64,000 nt of DNA from Allobosea sp. UNC402CLCol (GTDB lineage: Bacteria; Pseudomonadota; Alphaproteobacteria; Rhizobiales; Beijerinckiaceae), in the NCBI RefSeq assembly GCF_000745475.1, contig NZ_JQJJ01000010.1, forward strand, positions 806,001-870,000, given 5' to 3'. The position numbers and the translations under genes are program-made. Positions 49,463 through 57,838 of the stretch are shown piece by piece. Each line of letters begins with the position of its first letter. The first letter of the stretch is position 1. Below the pieces are notes generated by a model. The model was not told where the DNA came from, did no database searches, and saw nothing but the letters and a program-made list of their open reading frames with translations.

Positions 49463-49843
49463 TCCGCGAGGATCTGGATGGGGCCAGTAAACGCCGGCGA
49501 ATCATCAGCCGGCCGGAGAGAGATGCGCGAGTCGGTCTTTCTTCCCGCTGGCCCGTTCGAAGAAGCCGAGCCCGGTGAACCGCCCCGGCTTCGGCGCAGG
49601 CCCCGACTCCCGAGAGGGTGGGGCTCTGACGAGCAAGGCGACGAACAGGTTCTCGCCTGGGATGCGTGCACGCGCGGTACCCGCTGGGTCATGTCGGCCG
49701 GGTGTCCGCGCGCTGGCGCGGAGAGCCGACTCTAGATCTCGGACAAACGGGCTCCAAAGCAGCCGGAAACGAACCAGGGCCGGGCCGATATTGGCAGGCA
49801 ACACCAGATCCGAGCGCCGGCAGTTGCTGTGACGCATTAACCA

Positions 49844-49858
49844 TTAACGGGGTTTTAA
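49844..49858 (+). promoter_or_regulatory. CtrA-type binding box (TTAA-N7-TTAA), distal
   Basis: TTAA-CGGGGTT-TTAA matches the full CtrA consensus exactly, 66 bases before the next ATG. A TTAACCAT half-site at 49837-49844 directly abuts it. Confidence 0.6.
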
Positions 49859-49890
49859 CTTTTCGAAAGCCCGAAAGCCGCGCTATTTTG

Positions 49891-49905
49891 TTAAGGAGTT
49901 GTTAA
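49891..49905 (+). promoter_or_regulatory. CtrA-type binding box (TTAA-N7-TTAA), proximal
   Basis: TTAA-GGAGTTG-TTAA is a second exact full-site match, 19 bases before the ATG at 49924. It contains the only SD-like GGAG, and it runs into a further TTAACCAT half-site (49902-49909). Confidence 0.6.
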
Positions 49906-49923
49906 CCATACGGCGGCCCCGGC

Positions 49924-50607
49924 ATGCGTATCAGAGCCAGGTTGATCCTTTCGATTGTTGCTCTGCTTGCGCATTTTTCGATGCCGATCTCCCCGGCCGC
50001 TGCCGGTGCGACCCAAGCCGAGCGCCTGCCAGTCGCAGAGCCCGCCGCATTCGCCCGGATCGGCGGGCAAGCGAAGCCGATGATCGGCTGGACCCTGTTT
50101 TGCCAGGCGCAGCCGCTCGAGTGCAGCGAAACGCGGCTCGCTCCGGTGGCGGTGATCCTCACGCCGGACTCATGGGCGGAGCTCAACGCCATCAACGCCT
50201 TGGCCAACAAGCAGATCAAGCCGATCGGCGACGACGACCATTACGGGATCTCCAAAATGGGGATCCCCAATTGGTGGACTTACCCCGATGACGGATCCGG
50301 CAATTGCAATGACTACGTGCTGCTCAAGCGGCGGCTCCTCATCGAGGCCGGGTGGCCGAAATCCGCGCTGCTCATGACGGTCGTCGTTACCCCCGAGGGT
50401 GAAGGCCATCTGGTTCTGACAGTCCGGACGGACCGGGGCGACCTCATCCTCGACAATGTGCGCGAGAAGATTCTGGTCTGGAACAAGGTCGGCTACCGCT
50501 TTGTGAAGCGGCAATCCGCTGCGAACCACAATGTCTGGCTTTCGATCGAGGCCGACGAGCTTGCTCCCGCGACATCCGCGGCCTCATCGCGGGTCAGCAG
50601 TCGTTGA
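49924..50607 (+). CDS. Transglutaminase-like cysteine peptidase (BTLCP family)
   Basis: 227 residues with a signal peptide ending near SPAAA. The BTLCP (DUF920-type) domain holds the catalytic Cys in DGSGNCNDYVLLKRRLLIEA, His in VTPEGEGHLVLTVRTDRGD and Asp in LILDNVREKI. WTLFCQAQPLECSETR carries a conserved Cys pair in the N-terminal segment. Family members act in the periplasm; in Pseudomonas the LapG relative cleaves a surface adhesin under c-di-GMP control. This protein lacks a neighbouring LapD or adhesin gene here. The promoter region carries two exact CtrA boxes. It is convergent with the small exported protein gene, overlapping it by 14 bases. Confidence 0.85.
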   Translation: MRIRARLILSIVALLAHFSMPISPAAAGATQAERLPVAEPAAFARIGGQAKPMIGWTLFCQAQPLECSETRLAPVAVILTPDSWAELNAINALANKQIKPIGDDDHYGISKMGIPNWWTYPDDGSGNCNDYVLLKRRLLIEAGWPKSALLMTVVVTPEGEGHLVLTVRTDRGDLILDNVREKILVWNKVGYRFVKRQSAANHNVWLSIEADELAPATSAASSRVSSR

Positions 50608-50914
50608 GGCTCCAGTATTTGCTCACGAGCTCTCTGTCATCGTCGTCCAGGACGGCGAAAGTACCGGGGATCACGACGAAAAACCGTTGCGCCGATTTTC
50701 CCGACGCGGCGACCCGGCCGCATACGGCGAACCCCGGCATCCGCTTGCTCGGGCGAATTCTCAGATCGGACATCCTGGCTGCCGGCCCCAGTCGCCGGTT
50801 CAGTGCTTCCTGAGTGAGGCGCGGAACGTCGCCGCGCGTCGCGGGAGCTTCTCCTGGAGCAGCGGCAAGCGTGATCTGCAGGGCTGTGAGGATGGCGGCG
50901 GTCCAGCTCGTCAT
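50594..50914 (-). CDS. Small exported hypothetical protein
   Basis: 106 residues with a short signal peptide (MTSWTAAILTALQITLAAAP), then LTQEALNRRLGPAARMSDLR, IRPSKRMPGFAVCGRVAASG and QRFFVVIPGTFAVLDDDDRE. The GFAVCGRV and FFVVIPG segments suggest a small periplasmic beta-rich domain common in rhizobia, but I do not recognise a named family. The start overlaps the DedA stop (ATGA), so it is translated with DedA. Confidence 0.65.
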   Translation of the reverse strand: MTSWTAAILTALQITLAAAPGEAPATRGDVPRLTQEALNRRLGPAARMSDLRIRPSKRMPGFAVCGRVAASGKSAQRFFVVIPGTFAVLDDDDRELVSKYWSLNDC

Positions 50915-51465
50915 GGCGAAAGCATCTTTGCTGTGGTGGCGCCGGGCAAGAGCAGGGCTCCAGCCCAGAGAAACGCGGACGCCCAGTTCGAGAGATGGAA
51001 GGCGAGGGGTGGCATAGCCGACAGACCCGCGACGAGCGGGACCGTCGCGCGCAACGGTCCGAAAAAGCGGCAGCCGACGATACCGAGCCAACCCCATTGC
51101 CGAAAGAATGCTTCTGCGCGGCCCATCAAGGCAGGATGGCGCAATGCGAAGCGCGAGCGCCGCATCGTTGCCTCGTACCGCCTTCCGAGCCAGTAGGAGA
51201 CCCAGTCTCCCAGCGCAGCCCCTATGGAGATCGCGATCCAGATGGGCAGAAAGGCGATGCCGCTGGCGCCTATCAGGCCGCCGATCGCCAGCAATAAAGC
51301 TGTGCCGGGAATGATCAGGGAGACGAAGGCAAGGGATTTGAGGAAAGCCAGAAGAAACGCAATCGGCGCCGCCCAGGCTTCGTGAGCCTGAATAAAGGAC
51401 AGAACGGGCGCAATCCATTCATTGAGAAACGCGAGGGCGCCGTGGTTTGCGAGGGTGTCCTTCAA
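50911..51465 (-). CDS. DedA family membrane protein
   Basis: 184-residue inner-membrane protein of the DedA (SNARE-associated / VTT) superfamily. The segment SLIIPGTALLLAIGGLIGAS is the first half-helix motif, and GAALGDWVSYWLGRRYEATM and GWLGIVGCRFFGPLRATVPL (the conserved F/R-F-x-G-x-x-R-x-x-x-P signature) are present. DedA proteins act as flippases or transporters of undecaprenyl phosphate or phospholipids. It overlaps the following small exported protein gene by four bases. Confidence 0.88.
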   Translation of the reverse strand: MKDTLANHGALAFLNEWIAPVLSFIQAHEAWAAPIAFLLAFLKSLAFVSLIIPGTALLLAIGGLIGASGIAFLPIWIAISIGAALGDWVSYWLGRRYEATMRRSRFALRHPALMGRAEAFFRQWGWLGIVGCRFFGPLRATVPLVAGLSAMPPLAFHLSNWASAFLWAGALLLPGATTAKMLSP

Positions 51466-51851
51466 TCCGTCAGCCCCGCTGGCGTTTGTGTCGTTATGGC
51501 TCCAGCAGGCCGGTTAATCCGGGCAAGCGGCGTGCCGGGAGATGAAGAGCTGCCTTCCGTTGCCACCTTTAGTCCTCGCCTCGCGCGGCCGCAAACGTCG
51601 TCACGGCACCCTCGGCTGCAGGCGCGCATTCATGCAATCGGATCCGGCTGCTGAAGCGGGAGATGAGCCTGTAAAGTCCAGGCTCGGGGTGGCTCGACGG
51701 TAAGCTGCCGGAGTGCTACACACGGTCGATAGGATAGGCATTAAGCTATTGATCTTACTCGGTAAGAGGCGCGGAAAGCCACATCCATCCCTCTCCGCCA
51801 CTTCCGCATGGCGCGCAGTTGCCATGGGGTTGCTGTGCATGGGCTGTTTTC
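51466..51851. other. Intergenic stretch between DedA and LysR genes
   Basis: About 385 bases with no supported gene. It should hold the promoters of the divergent dedA and lysR genes. A short inverted repeat CTTAC-TCG-GTAAG at 51754-51766 is the only structure noted, about 85 bases before the LysR start; its role is unknown. Confidence 0.4.
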
Positions 51852-52766
51852 ATGCGCGTTGACGTCCTGGGACTTCAGGCTTTCGTCGCCATAGCCGAGC
51901 GCGGCAGCTTCCGCGCTGCCGCCTCCCATCTCAATCTCTCCCAGACCGCGCTCAGCCATCGCATCCGCAAGCTGGAGGAGATGCTCGGCACGCCGCTTTT
52001 TCTGCGCACGACCCGGCAGGTCTCCCTGACCGCCGCCGGCACGACGCTGCTGCCGCGGGCGCGGCGCATCTTCGAGGATCTCGGTTCCGCACTCGACGAA
52101 GTCCGGATCGATCTGCAGGAAGGGGACGAGCAGGTCTCGGTCGGCTGTCTGCCGACCGTCGCGGTGCATTGCATGCCGTCGGTCATCGCCGCCTTCGCCA
52201 GGCGCCATCCCGGCGTCGGGGTGAGGGTCCATGACAATTCGGCATCCGAGATCGCCGGCAAGGTCCAGTCCGGCGAGGTCGAGTTCGGCGTCACCATCGT
52301 TGCCGCCAATCGCTGGGATCTGGAGTTGAAGCCGGTCGTGAAGGAGCCCTTCGTTCTGGTCAGCCATCGCGACATGCCGCTGGCCCAGGCCGCTTCGCTG
52401 ACATGGGCGCAGTTGCAAGGCGAGCCGCTGGTGCGGATCAGCGCCGAAACCGGCAACCGCATCCTCATCGACGATGCGCTGGGCGCACGGCGCGAGAGCC
52501 TGACCTGGCGCTACGAGGTCCAGCGGGTGGTCACGGCGGTCAGCCTGGTGCGCTCCGGCATCGGCTACGCGATCGTCCCTCAGCTCGCGCTCGACGCGGT
52601 CGAGGCCGGCGGGCTGGTGGCGGTGCCGCTGCGTTCGCCGACCGTCACGCGCACGCTGGGCATCGTCACGCGCAAGACCGTGCCGCTGCGGCCCGTGGCG
52701 CGCGATCTTCTCTCGTTGCTGAGCCAGGCCCTGAAGCGCAGCATCACGCCGCGCCGAGATGAATGA
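51852..52766 (+). CDS. LysR-family transcriptional regulator
   Basis: 304 residues. The N-terminal winged helix reads LGLQAFVAIAERGSFRAAAS, HLNLSQTALSHRIRKLEEML and LFLRTTRQVSLTAAGTTLLP. The effector domain of about 200 residues follows, with VSVGCLPTVAVHCMPSVIAA, NSASEIAGKVQSGEVEFGV and VSLVRSGIGYAIVPQLALDA. ATG at 51852 fits the family start. It is co-oriented with the catabolic cluster starting 92 bases downstream and probably activates it with an aromatic or pathway intermediate as ligand. The gap at 52767-52858 is AT-rich (AATTAATCAATC region) and is a likely promoter. Confidence 0.9.
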   Translation: MRVDVLGLQAFVAIAERGSFRAAASHLNLSQTALSHRIRKLEEMLGTPLFLRTTRQVSLTAAGTTLLPRARRIFEDLGSALDEVRIDLQEGDEQVSVGCLPTVAVHCMPSVIAAFARRHPGVGVRVHDNSASEIAGKVQSGEVEFGVTIVAANRWDLELKPVVKEPFVLVSHRDMPLAQAASLTWAQLQGEPLVRISAETGNRILIDDALGARRESLTWRYEVQRVVTAVSLVRSGIGYAIVPQLALDAVEAGGLVAVPLRSPTVTRTLGIVTRKTVPLRPVARDLLSLLSQALKRSITPRRDE

Positions 52767-52858
52767 AATTAATCAATCGCTGCATTCTTATCATTTGATG
52801 AGGGAATGAGGCTGCTCCACCTTTGCCGCGGGAGAAAACGCACAAGGGAGTGGCGGCG

Positions 52859-53689
52859 ATGGCTGGTTCGGCCAGGATCGCATTCATCGGCTATGGCGAG
52901 GTCGGCCAGACGTTCTCGCGCGGATTCCTGGCCCATGGCGTGGCCGGGATCCACGCCTATGACCTGCTTTTCGGCAGCGGGCCCGGCAGCAGGCTCGAGG
53001 AAGCGGCGCGCCGGATCGGCGTGACCTGCGCCGACACAGCCGAACGGGCTTGCACTGAGGCCACCTTCGTCTTCTCGGCCGTCACGGCCGACCGCACCGA
53101 GGCGGTGGCCGCCGAGGCGGCACGTTGGCTGAAGCCCGGCCAGATCTTCGTTGATGTCAATTCGGCCGCTCCCACGACCAAGCAGCGGGCGGCGCAGGCG
53201 ATTGCGGCAAGCGGCGCCGATTATGTCGAGGCGGCGGTGATGGCGCCAGTGCTGAAGCCCGGCCTGCGGGTCCCGATCCTTGCCGGCGGCCCGAAGGCGG
53301 TGGATGCGGCCGAGGCGCTCAACCGACTCGGCATGAACCTGACACCGGTCTCCGAAATCTTCGGACGGGCATCGGCGATGAAGCTCTGCCGCAGCATCGT
53401 CATCAAGGGACTGGAGGCGCTGATGGTGGATTGCGCCGCCGCCTGCGAGGCCTGGGACGTCAAGGATCCCGTCTTCGCCAGCCTGCACGAGACCTTTCCC
53501 TCCATCGATTTCCATGCGCTCGCGGCCGATATGCGCGAGCGCGTCGCGACCCATGGCATCCGGCGGGCGGCGGAGATGCGCGAGGCAGCCGAGATGCTTG
53601 CCGCCGCCGGCCTCGAACCCGGCCTCGCCAGCGCCATTGCGGACGCCCAGCAGCGCGGGGCGCGCGCCAAGCCGGCGGCAGGAGCCTGA
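52859..53689 (+). CDS. NAD(P)-binding dehydrogenase, DUF1932 type
   Basis: 276 residues of the 6-phosphogluconate / beta-hydroxyacid dehydrogenase fold. The N-terminal Rossmann motif is IAFIGYGEVGQTFSRGFLAH, and the C-terminal helical DUF1932 domain has SAMKLCRSIVIKGLEALMVD. The strand IFVDVNSAAPTTKQRAAQAI includes the family's substrate loop. ATG at 52859 follows AAGGGAG. Similar genes stand next to 4-oxalomesaconate tautomerase and hydratase genes in other proteobacteria, so a dehydrogenation of a hydroxy-acid in the same aromatic pathway is likely, but the exact reaction is not known. Confidence 0.82.
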   Translation: MAGSARIAFIGYGEVGQTFSRGFLAHGVAGIHAYDLLFGSGPGSRLEEAARRIGVTCADTAERACTEATFVFSAVTADRTEAVAAEAARWLKPGQIFVDVNSAAPTTKQRAAQAIAASGADYVEAAVMAPVLKPGLRVPILAGGPKAVDAAEALNRLGMNLTPVSEIFGRASAMKLCRSIVIKGLEALMVDCAAACEAWDVKDPVFASLHETFPSIDFHALAADMRERVATHGIRRAAEMREAAEMLAAAGLEPGLASAIADAQQRGARAKPAAGA

Positions 53690-53693
53690 GGCC

Positions 53694-54812
53694 ATGGCCC
53701 AGATCGCCATTCCCTGCATGCTGATCCGCGGCGGCACCTCGAAGGGAGCCTATTTCCTGCGCGGCGACCTGCCGGCTGACAATGCGGCGCGGGACGCCTT
53801 CCTGCTTGCGGTGATGGGCTCGCCCGACAAGCGGCAGGTCGACGGGCTTGGCGGCGCGCATCCGCTGACGAGCAAGGTCGCGATCGTCTCGCCGTCGAGC
53901 GAGCCAGGCTGCGACATCGATTTCCTGTTCGCGCAGGTCGGCATCGAGACGGCGCAAGTCGATACGACACCGAATTGCGGCAACATCCTCGCCGGCATCG
54001 GGCCCTTTGCCCTGGCGCGCGGTTTGGTCAAGGCGCAGGGCGCGCGCACGACCGTCCGGGTCCGCACCATCAGCACCGGCACCATCGCCGATCTGACCAT
54101 GGATACGCCCGATGGCGAGGCGAGCACCGAGGGCAGCGCGCGCATCGATGGCGTGCCGGGGACCTCGGCGCCGATCGATATCGGCTTTCTCGATGCCGAG
54201 GGCTCGGTCTGCGGCGCGCTGCTGCCGACCGGCCATGTCGTCGATGTGATCGAGAGCGTGCCGTGCACGCTGATCGACAATGGCATGCCGGTGATCGTGA
54301 TGCGCGCGGCCGATATCGGACGCAGCGGCTACGAGTCGCGCGAAGAGCTCGACAAGGATAGGGAGCTGAAGCAGCGGATCGAGCGCATCAGGCTCGCAGC
54401 CGGGCCGCTGATGAATCTGGGCGATGTTTCCGGGAAGGTCGTGCCGAAGATCGCGCTCGTCGCGCCGCCGCAGGCCGGTGGCGCGATCTGCACGCGCAGC
54501 TTCATCCCGCATGAATGCCACGCCTCGATCGGTGTTTTCGCGGCAGTGACGGTCGCGACCGCGGCCGTGCTGCCGGGTTCGCCGGCGGCGTCCGTCGCGG
54601 CGATGCCCAAGGGCCGCGAGCGCTCGCTCTCGGTCGAGCATCCCACAGGGGAGTTCACGGTGACACTCACGGTCGGCGGCACGGCCGAGCGGCCTGTGGT
54701 CGAGCGGGCCGGGCTCCTGCGCACCGCACGCATCCTGATGGAGGGCCGCTCCTTCGTGCCGGCGAGCGCCCTAGCCGCACATGCGGGCAGCGCCCGCCAT
54801 GCCGCCGAATGA
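53694..54812 (+). CDS. galD: 4-oxalomesaconate tautomerase-like protein (PrpF family)
   Basis: 372 residues of the PrpF fold (two diaminopimelate-epimerase-like domains). It starts IAIPCMLIRGGTSKGAYFLR, has VDGLGGAHPLTSKVAIVSPS, DTTPNCGNILAGIGPFALAR (conserved Cys) and FIPHECHASIGVFAAVTVAT (second conserved Cys). GalD interconverts keto and enol forms of 4-oxalomesaconate in gallate and protocatechuate 4,5-cleavage pathways, whereas PrpF acts in the 2-methylcitrate cycle. The GalB-type hydratase next door favours GalD. ATG at 53694 lies four bases after the dehydrogenase stop. Confidence 0.8.
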   Translation: MAQIAIPCMLIRGGTSKGAYFLRGDLPADNAARDAFLLAVMGSPDKRQVDGLGGAHPLTSKVAIVSPSSEPGCDIDFLFAQVGIETAQVDTTPNCGNILAGIGPFALARGLVKAQGARTTVRVRTISTGTIADLTMDTPDGEASTEGSARIDGVPGTSAPIDIGFLDAEGSVCGALLPTGHVVDVIESVPCTLIDNGMPVIVMRAADIGRSGYESREELDKDRELKQRIERIRLAAGPLMNLGDVSGKVVPKIALVAPPQAGGAICTRSFIPHECHASIGVFAAVTVATAAVLPGSPAASVAAMPKGRERSLSVEHPTGEFTVTLTVGGTAERPVVERAGLLRTARILMEGRSFVPASALAAHAGSARHAAE

Positions 54813-54835
54813 ATTGAGAGAGGGCTGAGGCTTCG

Positions 54836-55561
54836 ATGGCGAACGCGCAGAAGACGGGTCTCGTGATCACCGCCCATCCGGGCGATTTCGTCTGGCGCGC
54901 GGGCGGCGCCATCGCGCTGCATGCGAAGCGCGGGATGCGGGTGAAGATCCTCTGCCTGTCCTATGGCGAGCGCGGCGAGAGCCAGTTCGCCTGGAAGAAG
55001 GCTGGCGTCAGGATGGAGGAGGTCAAGGCCCAGCGCCGGGAGGAGGCCGAGGCTGCGGCCGAACTGCTCGGCGCCGAGATCGAGTTCATGGACGCAGGCG
55101 ACTATCCGCTGCGCACCACGCCGGAGATGCTCGACCGCGCCATCGACATCTTCCACGAATTGGGGCCGAGCTTCGTGCTGACCCATGCGCTCGAAGATCC
55201 CTACAATGTCGACCATCCGGAGGCGGCGCGCTTCGCCCAGGAAGCCCGCATCATCGCGCAGGCGGCCGGCCACAAGCCCGATCCGGAGCGTGCCTATGCC
55301 GCCCCGCCGGTCTTCCTGTTCGAGCCGCACCAGCCCGAGCAGTGCGGCTTCAAGCCGAACGTCATCCTCAACATCGACGAGGTCTGGGAGGTGAAGCGCC
55401 GGGCCTTCGAGATCCTCGCCGCGCAGAAGCATCTCTGGGAATATTACACCCGCGTCGCGCTCAATCGCGGCATGCAGGGCGGCCGCAACTCCGGCAAGGC
55501 GATGACCTATGGCGAGGCCTATCAGCGGCTGTTTCCGGAAGCGCTGGAGGCTCTGGCGTGA
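54836..55561 (+). CDS. galB: 4-oxalomesaconate hydratase-like PIG-L family protein
   Basis: 241 residues of the LmbE/PIG-L fold. The metal site begins ITAHPGDFVWRAGGAIALHA (His-Pro-x-Asp) and is completed by DPYNVDHPEAARFAQEA (His-Pro-x-x-A). The FVWRAGGAIAL sequence marks the GalB branch rather than N-acetylglucosaminyl deacetylases. GalB hydrates 4-oxalomesaconate to 4-carboxy-4-hydroxy-2-oxoadipate, the step after ring opening and tautomerisation. It follows the GalD-like gene by 23 bases; the aldolase that would finish the pathway is not in the window. Confidence 0.8.
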   Translation: MANAQKTGLVITAHPGDFVWRAGGAIALHAKRGMRVKILCLSYGERGESQFAWKKAGVRMEEVKAQRREEAEAAAELLGAEIEFMDAGDYPLRTTPEMLDRAIDIFHELGPSFVLTHALEDPYNVDHPEAARFAQEARIIAQAAGHKPDPERAYAAPPVFLFEPHQPEQCGFKPNVILNIDEVWEVKRRAFEILAAQKHLWEYYTRVALNRGMQGGRNSGKAMTYGEAYQRLFPEALEALA

Positions 55562-55773
55562 CCCCGTGGGCATCCGCGCCGGGAAGCGCGGCGGCCGGCT
55601 ATGCGTGCGAGGCCAACGAAGACGAAAAGCCTAGACGATTGGCGGCTGGCGAAGGCGGACGGGATATGTAGGCTATGCGCAAAGGCCCTGCCAAAGCGGG
55701 CCGCGTCCATCGCGACGGCGATGAGAACGAAGAACGGCTTCGCAGAGAGCCAATTCAGGGGAAGGGAACGGAC

Positions 55774-56949
55774 ATGACGGTTCGCAGGACGTTACTCGGT
55801 GGCATGCTCGGGCTGGCGCTGGCCGCCTCGACGAGCGGGTTTGCGCTGGCGCAGGAGGCGGTGAAGATTGGCCTGATCCTGCCGATGACGGGGCCTTTCG
55901 CCTCGACCGGCAAGCAGATCGATGCCGCGGTGAAGCTCTTCCTCGCCAGGGAAGGCGCCACCCATGGCGGTCGCAAGCTCGAAGTGATCCTCAAGGACGA
56001 TGCCGGCAACGCCGATGCGACGCGGCGCCTCGCGCAGGAGCTGGTCGTCAACGACAAGGTCTCGGTGCTTGCCGGCTTCGGGCTGACGCCGCTTGCCATG
56101 GCGACCGCACAGATCGCGACGCAGGCCAAGGTGCCGGAGATCGTGATGGCGGCGGCGACCGCCTCGATCACCGAGGCCTCGCCCTATATCGTGCGGACCT
56201 CCTTCACCTTGCCGCAGGCTTCCGAGCCGATGGCACACTGGGCCGCCAAGAACGGCGTCAAGAAGGTCTTCACCGTCGTCACCGATTACGGGCCGGGCAT
56301 CGATGCCGAAACCTCCTTCGCCAACACGTTCAAGGAGGCCGGTGGGACCGTCGAGAGCGTGCGCATCCCGCTGCGCAATCCGGATTTCGCGCCCTTCCTC
56401 CAGCGCGTCTCGGAGGCCAAGCCCGACGCGCTCTTCGTCTTCGTGCCGTCGGGCGTCGGCGCGCAGTTCATGAAGCAGTTCATCGAGCGCGGCCTCGACA
56501 AGGCCGGCGTCAAGCTGATCGGCACCGGCGACGTGGTCGATGACGACATCCTCGAAGGCATGGGCGATGTCGCGCTCGGCGCCATCACCACGCACCACTA
56601 TTCGGCCGCACATGACAGCCCGGCGAACAAGGCCTTCGTCGAAGCCTTCCAGAAGGCCAATCCCGGCATGCGCCCGAACTTCATGGCGGTCGGCGGCTAT
56701 GACGGGATGAAGCTGATCGCCAAGGCGCTCGACGCGACCAAAGGCGACGCCAGCGGCGACAAGCTGATCGCGGCGATGAAAGGCGCCTCCTGGGAGAGCG
56801 TGCGCGGGCCTGTGAAGATCGACCCCGACACCCGCGACATCATCCAGAACATCTATGTCCGCAAGACGCAGAAGCTCGGCTCCGAGCTGCACAATGTCGA
56901 GTTCGAGACGATCAAGGACGTCAAGGACCCGGTGAAGGCCCGCAAGTGA
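55774..56949 (+). CDS. Branched-chain-amino-acid-type ABC transporter, substrate-binding protein
   Basis: 391-residue periplasmic LivJ-type binding protein. The signal peptide is TVRRTLLGGMLGLALAASTS with cleavage near AQEA. The type I fold then starts VKIGLILPMTGPFASTGKQI and continues LEVILKDDAGNADATRRLAQ and FTVVTDYGPGIDAETSFANT. The relatives near galD/galB genes carry aromatic acids rather than leucine, and this is the likely ligand class here. ATG at 55774 follows AGGGGAAGGGAAC. The preceding 212 bases hold no gene and may contain the promoter of the liv part of the cluster. Confidence 0.88.
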   Translation: MTVRRTLLGGMLGLALAASTSGFALAQEAVKIGLILPMTGPFASTGKQIDAAVKLFLAREGATHGGRKLEVILKDDAGNADATRRLAQELVVNDKVSVLAGFGLTPLAMATAQIATQAKVPEIVMAAATASITEASPYIVRTSFTLPQASEPMAHWAAKNGVKKVFTVVTDYGPGIDAETSFANTFKEAGGTVESVRIPLRNPDFAPFLQRVSEAKPDALFVFVPSGVGAQFMKQFIERGLDKAGVKLIGTGDVVDDDILEGMGDVALGAITTHHYSAAHDSPANKAFVEAFQKANPGMRPNFMAVGGYDGMKLIAKALDATKGDASGDKLIAAMKGASWESVRGPVKIDPDTRDIIQNIYVRKTQKLGSELHNVEFETIKDVKDPVKARK

Positions 56950-56980
56950 CGGGCTTTCCGACGGCAGCGGATCGACGCGC

Positions 56981-57838
56981 ATGCTGACCATCCTGTTCGA
57001 CGGCATCGCCTATGGGATGGTGCTGTTCGTTCTCGGCTGCGGGCTCTCCGTGACCATGGGGTTGATGAATTTCGTCAACCTCGCCCACGGCGCCTTCGCG
57101 ATGCTCGGCGGCTATGTCGCCGTGCTGGCGATGCAGCGGCTCGGCCTGCCGTTCCTGGCGAGCCTGCCGCTCGCCTTCCTCGCGGCGGCGCTGGTCGGCG
57201 TCGTGCTGGAGCGGCTGATCTACCGGCCGATGTACACGAAAAGCCATCTCGACCAGGTGATGTTCTCGATCGGGCTCGTCTTCATGGCGGTGGCCGGCAC
57301 GGACTGGCTGATGGGCTCGACCCAGCAATTCATCCGCCTGCCGGACTGGCTGCAGGGGCGCTTCGAGGTCGCTGGCATCGGCATCGGCCGCTACCGGCTC
57401 TTCGTCATCGTCGTCTGCGGCCTGCTCGCCGTCTCGCTGCAATGGGGCTTCACCCGCACCCGCTTCGGCAGCCGGCTGCGCGCGGCGGTCGACGACGCCC
57501 GGGTGGCGCGCGGCCTCGGCATCCCCGTCAACCGCCTGTTCGCGCTGACCTTCGCGCTTGGATCGGGGCTGGCGGGATTGGGCGGCGCGCTCGGCATCGA
57601 GCTGATGGGCCTCGACCCGACTTTTCCGCTGAAATTCATGATCTACTTCCTGATCGTCGTCACGGTCGGCGGCACGTCCAGCATCACCGGGCCGTTCTTC
57701 GCCGCGATGCTGCTCGGCGTCGCCGATGTCGTCGGCAAGTATCTCGTGCCGCAGGTCGGCGCCTTCATCATCTACGCGCTGATGGTCGTGCTGCTGATCA
57801 CCCGGCCGCATGGGCTGTTCGCGAGGGCGCGGGCATGA
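56981..57838 (+). CDS. livH: Liv-type ABC transporter permease (LivH)
   Basis: 285-residue inner-membrane permease with about eight helices. It begins MLTILFDGIAYGMVLFVLGC, has the LivH hallmark MGLMNFVNLAHGAFAMLGGY, EAA-type loop FGSRLRAAVDDARVARGLGI and VTVGGTSSITGPFFAAMLLG. It partners LivM in the transmembrane pore. It follows the binding-protein gene by about 30 bases and overlaps livM by four bases. Confidence 0.9.
   Translation: MLTILFDGIAYGMVLFVLGCGLSVTMGLMNFVNLAHGAFAMLGGYVAVLAMQRLGLPFLASLPLAFLAAALVGVVLERLIYRPMYTKSHLDQVMFSIGLVFMAVAGTDWLMGSTQQFIRLPDWLQGRFEVAGIGIGRYRLFVIVVCGLLAVSLQWGFTRTRFGSRLRAAVDDARVARGLGIPVNRLFALTFALGSGLAGLGGALGIELMGLDPTFPLKFMIYFLIVVTVGGTSSITGPFFAAMLLGVADVVGKYLVPQVGAFIIYALMVVLLITRPHGLFARARA

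Larger units (their letters stand above)
49463..49923. other. Non-coding stretch upstream of the transglutaminase-like gene
   Basis: About 460 bases. The first 360 are GC-rich with overlapping short open frames on both strands that match nothing recognisable. The last 90 bases are AT-rich and contain two TTAA-N7-TTAA boxes and two TTAACCAT motifs before the ATG at 49924. Confidence 0.5.

Noticed and set aside
49505..49837. Minus-strand 110-codon frame
   Set aside because: No recognisable domain, no good ribosome site and atypical composition. It is left as non-coding, though a decayed gene is not excluded.
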